Assembly: GCA_003116995.1 (NCBI GenBank) | Contig: BDSL01000002.1 | Coordinates: 2,316,001-2,380,000 of the forward strand | Length of the DNA: 64,000 nt | Source of the DNA: Yamagishiella unicocca | Lineage: Eukaryota > Chlorophyta > Chlorophyceae > Chlamydomonadales > Volvocaceae | Direction: 5' to 3' | Part shown: piece after piece, positions 1 to 10,400 of the stretch | Layout: the number at the start of each line of letters is the position of its first letter | Numbering within the stretch: the first letter of the stretch is position 1 | Notes under the pieces: generated by a model | Seen by the model: only the letters and a program-made list of their open reading frames with translations | Told to the model about the DNA's origin: nothing | The model's database searches: none | Made by a program: the position numbers and the translations under genes

Positions 1-97
1 TGTACGAATACCTCCCAACCATAAAAACGACGCGCACCGTGTCGCACATGCACGGCATAACGCAACGCTTTACGAGGAAAAGCCGACGTCAGGTAAC

Positions 98-102
98 TTA
101 CA
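98..102 (-). terminator. Candidate TGTAA polyadenylation signal
   Basis: On the minus strand TGTAA lies about 150 nt downstream of the stop codon of the RS-domain gene. TGTAA is the usual poly(A) signal of Chlamydomonas and Volvox. The match is short, so this rests on position and family knowledge. Confidence 0.4.
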
Positions 103-249
103 GACGATGATACGGCTTCCTTCCTCCTCCCTTTCTCCTTCCAAGCCCTGTCCTACATTTCTCGCCCCACTGACGATCCTCAGCGCGGCGCCTGTAGGAC
201 CGCCACACCGGTTGTGTCGTGCCCGCACTCCCCGGTAAGGTCGCTGACG

Positions 250-3200
250 TCAGCGGTGCGCCATCCGCCCCCGTGGAGGCGACGGATTCCCCCGCCACCC
301 GCCCATGTCGCCCAGCTGTTGTGGACACGGCGGCCGGTAGTTCTCGTCCGCCTCGAACGGGTCCACGTACGGCATGTACGGTAGTCTGTTGGGATGGCCT
401 CCCATGTCGGGCAGTGGAGGCGCCATGCACCAGTCTCGTCGGTCACGCGGGCCGCTGCCGTGTAAGGGCACGCTGACGTCGTAATCGTACAGCGGCTGCG
501 CGTATGGGTCGTGCTGGAGCGGGTCTGGCCGATGCTGCCCCGCGCCGCTCTGCGGGCCTGTGAGGACGAGCTTCTTGGAGGGTAGGGCGAGCGTCCAAAG
601 ATCCGGGAAGCATCCCATGAAGTCGAAAAAGTTTCGCGCGCGACTTCGGACAACGTCGTCGGGGACGCCCAGTCCCATCCTGCGGCGTGTCCGATTCAGG
701 TCCAAACATGAAATGAAATTTTAGGTTTTGTCGCAAACATGAAATGAAATTTTAGGTTTTGTCGCAAACATGAAATGATTTTTTTAGGTTTTGTCGCAGC
801 CGTCAGGTACATACTGGGCAGCTGCCTCAAGGAGGCAATCCGCAGGGTGCGTTGAGGCGGGCGCGCACAACGGTGAGGCGCGACTGTCGTTGCATGGAAG
901 GAAGTGGCCATCTAGCGGAGGCGCCAGTCACGTGGGACACAAGCAGACCCGACCCCCGCCCCCCCCCGCATCTCCCACCTATTCAACTCAAACATGGTTA
1001 GGCTGGGGGTATTCTCGACGGCAAGGGTCACGTTACGAGACCACTCCCTAATATTGAACTCCGACTTTGAGGTCGGACCACGACCGGCTCCGCCGCCGGC
1101 GCCGGGGCTAGCGGCAGCGATTTCGCCGCCACCACTGCCGCGAGCAGACCTAGGCTCCTTGGATTTTGCCCTTGCGCCACTCGGCCGCCGCCGAGAGCTC
1201 GCTGGCGACCCGCGTCCCCGGCTCCGAGACCTGGATCTAGATCTAGATCTGGAGCGGCGGCGGGGCCTGGATCTGGATCTTGAGGTGCGGCCCCGTGGCC
1301 TCCTGCTGGAGCCCTCGGACTTGGTGTCCCGTCGGCCCCGGCTGCGGCTACGGCTGCGCTTCCTGCTGCCTTCCCCCTTACGCCTGCGGCTTGCCGAAGC
1401 GTCGGTGGCGGAAGGCCGCGACGACGCGGCGGCGGTGGCTGCCTCCTCCGCCTGCGCGCAGTCCCTACCCCGCGACCCGGCCGAAGCAGCGGCAGTGCAA
1501 CCGCCGCCGGGCCGGGGACAAGGCGCACTCGAAGGCACCGGTAGATGCGGCGGCGGTGGCAGGTGGGTTGGCGGCGGCGAGCAACGAGGAGACACGGGTT
1601 TCGGCGCGCTGATGCCCTTCCGACGCGCCCGTGGCTCCAGCAACTCGCGCTGCTGCGCGTCTCGCCCCTGCCCTGAGCTTCTGGGACGACCTGTGCCGCC
1701 CTGCCCCTCCGGCCCCAAGCCCTGCTCGTCAAGCATGGCCCCTTCATCGGGCGCTAGTTCCCCGGTATCGGCAGCGGATCTGGCTTCGTGGCACCTCTTG
1801 ATTCCGCTATTACCAGCATGCGGCAGTAGCACTTCCCCCTCCACGTGCTGCTGCTGCGGTGGCGCCTGACGCTGCAGAGATGGCGGCAGCGGCGGCGCCT
1901 GCTGCTGCGGTGGTGGTGGCAGCGGAGGCGGCGCCTGCTGCTGCAGCTGCTGCTGTGGTGATAGCTGCGCTAGCGGCGCCTGCTGCTGCTCCTTTTGCTG
2001 CGGTATCGGCCGCGCCTTCGGCTGCTGCGGTGGTGGTAATGGCGGCGGCGGCAGGACCTGTTGCAGCGGCGGTGGCGGCGCCTGCTGCGGTTTCGGTGGT
2101 GGTAATGGCGGCGGCGCCAGGACCTGTTGCAGCGGAGGTGGCGGTGCCTGCTGTGGCTGCGGTGGTGGTAATGGCGGCGGCGGTGGCGCCTGTTGCAGTG
2201 GCGGTGGCGGCGCCTGCTGCGGTTTCGGTGGTGGTAATGGCGGCGGCGCCAGGACCTGTTGCAGCGGAGGTGGCGGTGCCTGCTGTGGCTGCGGTGGTGG
2301 TAATGGCGGCGGCGGTGGCGTCTGTTGCAGCGGCGGTGGCGGCGCCTGCTGCGGTTTCGGTGGTGGTAATGGCGGCGGCGCCAGGACCTGTTGCAGCGGA
2401 GGTGGCGGTGCCTGCTGTGGCTGCGGTGGTGGTAATGGCGGCGGCGGTGGCGCCTGTTGCAGCGGCGGTGGCGGCGCCTGCTGCGGTTTCGGTGGTGGTA
2501 ATGGCGGCGGCGCCAGGACCTGTTGCAGCGGAGGTGGCGGTGCCTGCTGTGGCTGCGGTGGTGGTAATGGCGGCGGCGGTGGCGCCTGTTGCAGCGGCGG
2601 TGGCGGCGCCTGCTGCGGTTTCGGTGGTGATAATGGCGGCGGCGCCAGGACCTGTTGCAGCGGAGGTGGCGGCGCCTGCTGCGGTTTCGGTGGTGGTAAT
2701 GGCGGCGGCGGCAGGACCTGTTGCAGCGGAGGTGGCGGCGCCTGCTGCGGTTTCGGTGGTGATAATGGCGGCGGCGCCAGGACCTGTTGCAGCGGAGGTG
2801 GCGGCGCCTGCTGCGGTTTCGGTGGTGGTAATGGCGGCGGCGGCAGGACCTGTTGCAGCGGAGGTGGCGGCGCCTGCTGCTGCGGTGGCGTCGGCTGCGC
2901 CTCCTCCTGCGGCAGTGGTTGCTGCGGGTGCTGCTGCTGCGGTGACCGCAGGGCCAGCGGCGGCGCCTGCTGCGGCGGCGCCGGTGCCTGCTGCTGGGCT
3001 TGCGGGTGCTGCGATGCTGGTGGGTTCCCGCCACTCGACCGTTCCCGACCGCTGTGCGTGCTTCCAGTGCGCTGCTCACCGCGGCTGCCGCTCTTCCGCT
3101 CCCCGCCGTCCCTCCGCGCCTGCTCACGATGTCGTGGCCCATCGTTTTCCTTTCCGTCCCTTCCTTTCCGCGCCTCCTCCCGCTTGCGCCCCTCCTGTCC

Positions 3201-3445
3201 TCTCCTCTCCTCGTCGCGCCTCATCCCGCCATCACCGCCCAAGCTGTCGCCTGGCTTCAGCCGCGGCCCCATCGGCTTCGCCTCGTCCTCGTCCTTCCCC
3301 CGCCCCGTCCGCACCTCATCCGCACCACCCCGCTTGCGGACGCTCCGCCCGTCCGGCACCCCGTGTCCGAAAACGCGGGGGTCAAGCCCTGGACCATGAG
3401 ATCGTGGTCGGTCGACAGGCGCCTCCCGGTCGCGTTTGCCACCGC

Positions 3446-3482
<37 letters not shown>

Positions 3483-5092
3483 GCCAATAGCATCGTGACT
3501 TCTGCCCGAATCAGCAGTTGCGGCGGCGGCAGCGCTGCCTTTACGAGCGCTGTCGGCGCTGGCCGCGACCCTGTGGCTTGCGCTGGGTTTCGCGGCTTTC
3601 TTGGAGTCGTGGCCATGTATGCGGGGACCGCCATCGTCATGCTGCAGCTGCTGCGGCTGCGGCTCCTGCCCAGTGGCGCCTTCCTCAACCTTTCCTAATC
3701 GGACACTTTGGGTCGGCGCAACCTCCTCCTTCGGCTCCTCCTTAGCACCGGCGGCTGCAGGACAGCGCTCATAACCAACCGACCGCGCCGCATCGCCGCA
3801 ATCCGTCCTCGCCCCTGGCCCCGAGTCGCCCACGGCCGCTGTACGCTGGTGCTGCTGGTGCTGCAGGTGCTGCAGGTGCTGCAGTTTCACATCCCCCTCT
3901 GCCTTCTGCTCGCGCTGATCGTCCAGCAGCTGTCGCGCCTGCGTCGAGTACAGCTGTGGGGATGGGGCCGGGGACGGCGCCATCTGCTTGACCGGTGCTG
4001 CTCGCGACGCCTGGCTGCCGAGCAGCAGCAGCTCCGCCGCGGCAGTGCTCCAGGGGCGCCAATGTCTGGACAGCGCATGCGACACCGCGAATCCGTGTGC
4101 GGCCACCTGCAGCACTGCCCGATTCAGTTGGTCTCGGAGGCCAATCGTAGCGGGTCCGGAGGGGCTGACGTGGGTGTCAACCTGGGAGGCTGTGGGCGCG
4201 CCCCCAAGCAGCTGTGGTGGCGGCGGGGCGGGAGAGGAAACCCCCGGCGGCGGCGGCGGGGGGCCCGGGTAGCCCTGCTGACGGAGCTGTGATTCTGACG
4301 GGGGCTCGGGTGGCGGGAGCGGCAGCGGGTAGCCATGCCGGCGCAGCAGCTCACAGCAGTGCCACAGCTGCGCGATGCTAATTGCGCATCTGATCACCTA
4401 GAGGGGCCAACGGGGGAGGTATGATGTCGCGTGTATGATGGGGAGCGTGTTGGAGGGGGAAAAGCATGGAGCACTCAACGGGGAGGGCAGGCCCGCGCGC
4501 GCGTGCAAGGATGTGCACCGATATGGGTGGGCGTCAGGGCGGGCCACTTGGCGGAACGAACTCACGGGACTGCGGCGCGCGCACGTGCTACTAGTCGGGT
4601 ACTCGCTATTGGTTGGGATGCAGGTCGGAATGCCGATTGGGGCCGCACGCAACGCAACGAACCCACCTCGTGTTGCGTCATATGCTCCCAACGTCCGTCA
4701 AGGATACGCTGCGCAGCTGCAGCTTCCAGGGCAGGCCATTCCGCCAGCGCAGGCCTGTCAGAACGCAGGTCTGCCAGCGCACATACCGTCTCTCCATCAA
4801 GTATAACAAAGTCACCACCTGAAAAATTGAGCAGGCGTATGGAAATGGGGCGCGGCAACACGAAATTGCACTTCCCGCGCTCACCGAAATGAAAGCCCTT
4901 GACTCGGCACACAGTCTGTGTACCGTCTACTAGCACAAGAACAAAAGCTCCTGACACGCTTAAGCGCTCCACATTCAGCGCTGAGAGGTGTTGGCTAGTT
5001 GCGGCCAACAATCGGAACTCGTCGCGCGTTACCCACGTCGCAGCCAACACTTCTCGCGACGGAAGCACAGATTCTTGTGGTAAAACGCTCAT
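250..5092 (-). CDS. RS-domain, Pro/Gln-rich repeat protein (putative RNA-processing or nuclear protein)
   Basis: Three exons are proposed: 5092-4667, 4397-979 and 679-250, giving 1424 codons plus stop. Borders are GAG|GTGGGT to CTCTAG|GTG (phase 0) and AATAG|GTGGGA to GCCGCAG|G (phase 2), and reading frame is kept across both. The first exon encodes a compact, non-repetitive domain of about 140 residues that recalls a Plus3 fold only weakly. Exon 2 starts with a helical segment (AQLWHCCELLRRHGY). It then runs through Ala/Gln-rich and charged sequence to about 13 copies of a 22-residue unit built on APPPPLQQ and PPPKPQQ. An RS region (SRSRSRSRSRSRGRG) lies near its end. Exon 3 adds a non-repetitive tail containing NFFDFMGCFPDLW. 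RS regions are typical of splicing-associated proteins, so a nuclear RNA role is inferred. An upstream in-frame ATG at 5158 is possible. The last exon could splice further instead of stopping at 250. Confidence 0.68.
703..797. repeat. Three tandem copies of a 31-bp unit inside an intron
   Basis: Copies run 703-733, 734-764 and 765-797. The third carries small changes and two extra T. They lie in the last intron (978-680) of the RS-domain gene, with the final copy ending about 24 bp before the 3' splice site. The shared core is TTTTAGGTTTTGTCG. The unit is AT-rich against a GC-rich background. Confidence 0.9.
2030..2885. repeat. 66-bp coding minisatellite (22-codon unit)
   Basis: About 13 head-to-tail copies of a 66-bp unit encode the Pro/Gln repeat of the RS-domain protein on the minus strand. 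Copies differ mainly by an APPPLP versus PPPPLP choice and a KPQ versus QPQ choice. The array is also open in other frames and on the other strand, giving long Ala/Val and Arg/His reading frames that are not credible genes. Confidence 0.9.
3450..3481. repeat. CAG/CTG trinucleotide run in coding sequence
   Basis: About ten CAG units on the plus strand read as GCT/GCA-type codons on the minus strand. They encode a poly-Ala tract followed by GGGG in the RS-domain protein. Confidence 0.9.
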
Positions 5093-5159
5093 CTTAAGAC
5101 GATACCCTACCCCACATACCCCATTCGCGCTGCGAATTGGACCCCATAGCCTAGACAAG

Positions 5160-7450
5160 ATACTAAGCTACCGGTATTCAGAGATACACCGCAATAGCTT
5201 GTCACGTAATAAAGCAATACCGTATATACTACGGTAGCGGCCAATGCTGGAGGGTAACCATTGTCGTGTGTTTAGTCCACATTGCTGATGTACAGGTAAA
5301 TCCTACGGCATCCGTTTATTCAGGACCAAATGAAAACGAAGTAAAATACAGCTTTTGGCGATTCCATTCTGGGCATGCCGGCGAGGCGCCGAGGCCCATG
5401 GGTCATACCAAGTTGAGGGGGACTTCGTGTGGTCATTTTCGCCGTCAAAATCAAAGGGTCGCCAAGATGCACGTATGCAATATTGTGCCTACCTGCACGC
5501 TTGCAGCTAGTGACACTCCGGTGTGCTGCCGATTTGCCAGCCAAAAACTGCGCCAGCGGCGTCTAGACAGCTCGGGTGTCCAGTACTTTCCCCAATGCAA
5601 TGCTGGTGAGCATTGTCGGTGTTGCTCTACGTGCCATGCTGAGCCGCGCCTGGCTGCATTGGACAAACGGCGCGGTGCGCGCAGTTGGCGCCAGAGCCTT
5701 GGGGACATTTGGACTAAATATCCGGACGGTACTGAACAACGTTACATTTAGCCCGTTATTGGCATCGTTGCGGATTGTTGTACGACCGCCGGACACGTGC
5801 GTGTAACGGGCTAGTCCCGCCGCCCGTGTCCAGCACGGGTTGGTGCCTCCGCGCCAACGAACACAACCAACCCAAAATGCCGCAGCCGGCTAATCCACCA
5901 ACTCGCAAGCAACACATTGCGAAGATATCTCCACCATCTACCCACCAGGTTGGCCACCGGCCAACAACTTGTTCTTGTGAGGGTTGATATCACAAAAGCG
6001 TGCGAAGCGAGTTTGTTGCTTGCGGGACAGGACGCCACATAAATTCTGTTGTAACAACTGAAGCAGCAGCAACTGATGCGCGTCTTCTCCCAGGCGGTCA
6101 CCTACGTTCGCGCCCTGAGCCCAGGTACATGTCGCATACCTGCATGACGTAACACGTGCACCATCTGCACGCGCGGCGAGCCGCATCGCAGCGGCCACCG
6201 GCAGATAAAGAGAGGCAATATGCACCCTGCGTCCTGCAACCGATGATATCAGATTCGAAAACAGATAAAAACCCTCAACACGCTTGTCACAACACATATG
6301 TGCACACCCAAACACCGACTCGATTCTTAAGTCTGTGCACACGCAAGTCTGCGACCAACCACAGCAGTTGCCGACAAGCACAACCCCGACACGCGAGTCG
6401 GCCGCAGGCACATACTGCTGCCAGGCAGGCAAGGGGCGCATGTTTCAGCGCGCCCTCCATTATTGGGGCCTAGGTGCGCCGCCGTGCTCCTTCAGGAGCA
6501 CGCATAGCACACCCAGGCTGTGTAAGCACGAACATGGCACCTGCCTCCTGTTGGGGCAAAACACACATATCGAAATGTGCCCCAACAAGCACTCGCTGAC
6601 TGCCCAAGCAAAACAACGAGGATGCATCGCAGGGGACGCAACGCTCAAACCTCGCGCTTTACGGCCGACGGGTCCATGTTGCATTTACACGTGCGCAAGA
6701 CGTCGCGCAAACAGCGTCACAAAACACGCATTTGGAGTTGCCAGGATCAATTTCTGAAGAGTGGTGTCGTGTGAGGTAGTCACGACCGGTCACAATCAAT
6801 AGACGCACTCGCGTGCACATATGTAGATCAATACCCGCAGCCCGTCGCCTGTATATCTCAAAACACCAACCCAGCAATCCATGGCGCACTGCGCCCCAAA
6901 GCAGGCTGCATGCGAATTCCCCGGCGAGGCAAGGCGCGACACCCATTCATTCTCCAGTTCTGTGCCCTCGATTGACACAACGTACATGTCGGGGCATCGG
7001 AAAAATAGCTAGTCACTCCTTGTAGCACTAAAGGAAATCAAAAATGGCATGTACATTTTGTATGTGGCTTTGTCGTCCGTGCCTCGCAATTCACGCGAGC
7101 AAACACCGACCTGTTAAACCCAGTGCACGCCGGGGCGTGATGGTTGGGTACATCTGTACTGGTCGATGAACATGAATCATTGCCACAAAGGGCTCTACGT
7201 TTTACGCAAAACCACACATCCACTTCACATTTCATGTGCTACCGCCACTCATCACAAATCTAATCTCGACACAAGTCTAGTCTCGAGGCATACCTATGCT
7301 CGAGCGCGAGGCTCAGCAGGCGCCGCATATATAGTAATGCGGGCAGCGCTACCATTATTTGAGCATCTAGCATCTAGAGGGAGGCTCTCTCTATATATCA
7401 CACTAGGGCAACGCCTCTGTACAGGCAGTCCCCGAGAGCTGTCTCCCTGA
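5160..7450. other. Intergenic, no gene recognised
   Basis: About 2.3 kb between the 5' end of the RS-domain gene and the 3' end of the large glycoprotein gene. GC content falls relative to the genes. Open frames are short, have no splice-consistent partners and show no recognisable domain. The left part should hold the 5' UTR and promoter of the RS gene, and the right part the 3' UTR of the glycoprotein gene. Confidence 0.5.
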
Positions 7451-7451
7451 C

Positions 7452-10400
7452 TTACACCTCGGACTCGCGCCAGGCAGCCACGCGATTCCCGGCGACCGGC
7501 GGCACGGCAGAGTTGTATACACGCCTTGTCGGCGTGTCGGGCCTGTCCAACCCCTCAGACACGGCGCAGCCAACATACGGTTCGGGCGTGACCTTGTTCT
7601 TGGGCGATGCGGGCCGGTGGAAGGTCGCCTTCTCCTCGCCTTTATCGCTGATCCAGACAACGTTAGCCGCCCGGCGGCGGCGCCAGGCAATGACCATAAC
7701 GATCACGATGATGACGGCCACAACAGCAACCACACCCAGGACCGTCCAGAGAACTGCGAGCAGGCAAAAATACAGGCAGAGGTGAGGGAGGGTCAGAACA
7801 TAGGTGGTGGCAGTAGCAGAAGCAGAAGCAGGCAGGTGTACTTCAGACTCTAAGACGCAACGGTGCGACAAGGATTCAGGAAAGCCGATAACTTTAACGC
7901 TGAAATAAACCGAGGCACATCCTCCGGCGCGCGAATTTACCCACCTATGAGGCCGACCGGGTACTTCTTCTGGGGCTCGGAGCCCTTGCAGTTGTATGTT
8001 CGGACCATGTCCGCTGTCAGGTTGTTGGCGCTGGCAAACGCCTGAAGCATGTACTCGCATGTGGCTTTCGGGTTGTCGGTGCTGAACGTCACCAGGGTAC
8101 CGATGGTGCTCTCAGACCCAGTGGGCACGTAGCACGCCTCGTCGCCGAGGGCTTTGTACACCGCGTTCGCAGCGGCGGTGGCAGCGTCCACGGCTTGAGT
8201 CGCGTTGCCATTGAGCGGCACGTCCAGGGGCATGGTGATGGTGACGGAGATGCGGGGGCGGCAAACCCGGGGGGTGCTGCTATCCGTCGTCTGTTGCAGG
8301 TTGCGGCGGCGGGCGCTCGAGGACGGGGTCGTCGTGCCCGGCTTGATGTAGTTGTACTGGCAAGAGGCGGACAGCGCGTCCGGACTGACGCCGTACTTGC
8401 TGGCAACCATGTTCAGTACGGTCTGGACGTCAGAGGGCGTGCAGCTCTTCACCAGGCCAAAGTCCGGGAAGGTGACGTCAGATGTCATGATGTACGACTC
8501 GAGCGCGCCCTGGATGTCGGAGCTGAACTGCTCAGTCATCTTGTTCAGGTCGATGTTGCTGGAGTTGATCAGGTCATTGACGTAGATCTGAGAGCGCAGG
8601 ATCGAGCCCGTGCGATTGACGTTGTACGAGTAGTTGGTGATGGCCAACGGCGGCGGCGGCGGCGGCACGAGGCGGCTGACGTCGGTGTTAAGGTTCACTG
8701 AGCCCGAGTTGGTGTCGTAAATCATGTTGTAAGGGATCTTGAATCGTACGGCCATCTCGCGGACGCCGCCAGCGGGCACCGTGATCGTCTGCGATTGGCC
8801 GTTGCGCGACGAGTACTGCGCGTAGTCGTCGGGGTTCGGCTGGTCGTTGTACTTAAACTTCAGGAACATGTCAACGACCTTGGGCTTGAACCAGTCCAGG
8901 CGGTGCTGGCCAGAAGGCACGTCGGGCACGTTGTACTTGCTGGTGAACTCCAGATCCAGGAAATAGTCCTGCTTCTGGAACCTGGAATCCAGGCACAGGT
9001 AGCGCCAGCAGTGCGAGAACATCAGCTCGCCCTTGGCGCCGTCCCAGTAGGGCGACGGAATGCATCCCTTCTGGGTCACGTTGGCGTTTGACACCAGCGA
9101 CGCCGTCATCAGCGCGGTTGTGCCCGGGCACACGCCGTCGGCCGGCAGGCTCTTGGGGCATGGGCACAGCTCAGTGGGCGGCGGCGGGTTGGGCGGGCCG
9201 AACATCTGTACGGAGACGGACTGATCATCCAGGCCCACGGGGACCAAGATCTCCAGATCCACGGAATAGATGCCGGACGAGGGCAGCGTGTACACACCAG
9301 ACTGTTGGATGGCGATGTCCCTCTCCTTGATCGGGTGCACGGTCAGGGTGACGGTGACACCGCGATCGATGGGCTTGTTGACCCTGCGAAATGGTGGTGG
9401 TGGGGTGCGGACCAAGCGGGGAGGTGAGTGCCGAGTGGTGGGCGAGGAGCGGGGATGTGGTGATCCCTGACATTAGCCCCAGTCGCAGCGTACATTCAGA
9501 CGCATGCTGCGCAAACGAGATGCTCTCGAACGCCAGGTGCATGCTGCGGCTTCGGCAAGTCTTCAACACCCAGGTCTACTGGTATAAGCGGCATCTCAGG
9601 TAGGAGCGCCCGCAGAAGCGCTTACTTTGTGTCCCAGCTGCCGCCTGGCATGCGCTGGATGTTGTAGTAGGTCACATTGGGCATGCGGACCCTGAACGGC
9701 CTGATCGCAAACTGATCGGGCATCTGCCCAAACGACCAGCAGTACGAGATCGCCATCTCGCCTCCGAACATGTCGTAGTTGGCGGGGTCCACGCACTGGG
9801 GGAAGAGAGAGAGAGAGAGGCAGGGCAGGGCAACAGTGCGTAAGCCAGCCGCCATACCGATACACCACACAACCAACAACCAACCAACCAACATACCGCC
9901 ACGGACCAAACCCAAGTGCACCCCGGGCTTCTGCGCCCGCCTCACCTGCTTGACAGTGGAGAAGCTGTTGTCCTTCTTCCAGTTGCTGTCCGTGATGTCC
10001 AGGTACACCATCACCTTGCCAGCGGGGCAGTCGGCGTTGCCGTTGCTCTTGTCGGGAATGGCATGGCGAGGGCACATGTTGTAGACCGTGTCGACCAGCT
10101 GCAGCGGGATCACATTGAGCATAAACACTGCGCTGCGGTCGTCGCAGTATTGCGGGACCATCAGGTGCGCTGTAAACTGCGCCAGGCCGCCCCCGGGGGT
10201 AACCACCGTGTCGGCCTCGTTGAAGAGCAGCGAGTTGTACTTGTCCTCATTGACCGGGAAGCCCTCAGCCCAGGCCTCCTCCGCACAGGATGGGCGCAGA
10301 AGCGTTAAGGCCACGCCGACAGAGGACTGCTGGAACGGGCTGTTGAGGGTGACGTTGGGTGCGGTGAGCTCGATGTCGTCCATGTCGAGAGAGCCGTCCT

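Noticed and set aside
1859..3490. 543-codon plus-strand Ala/Val-rich frame
   Set aside because: It is the complement of the Pro/Gln repeat exon of the RS-domain gene, with no non-repetitive protein sequence of its own.
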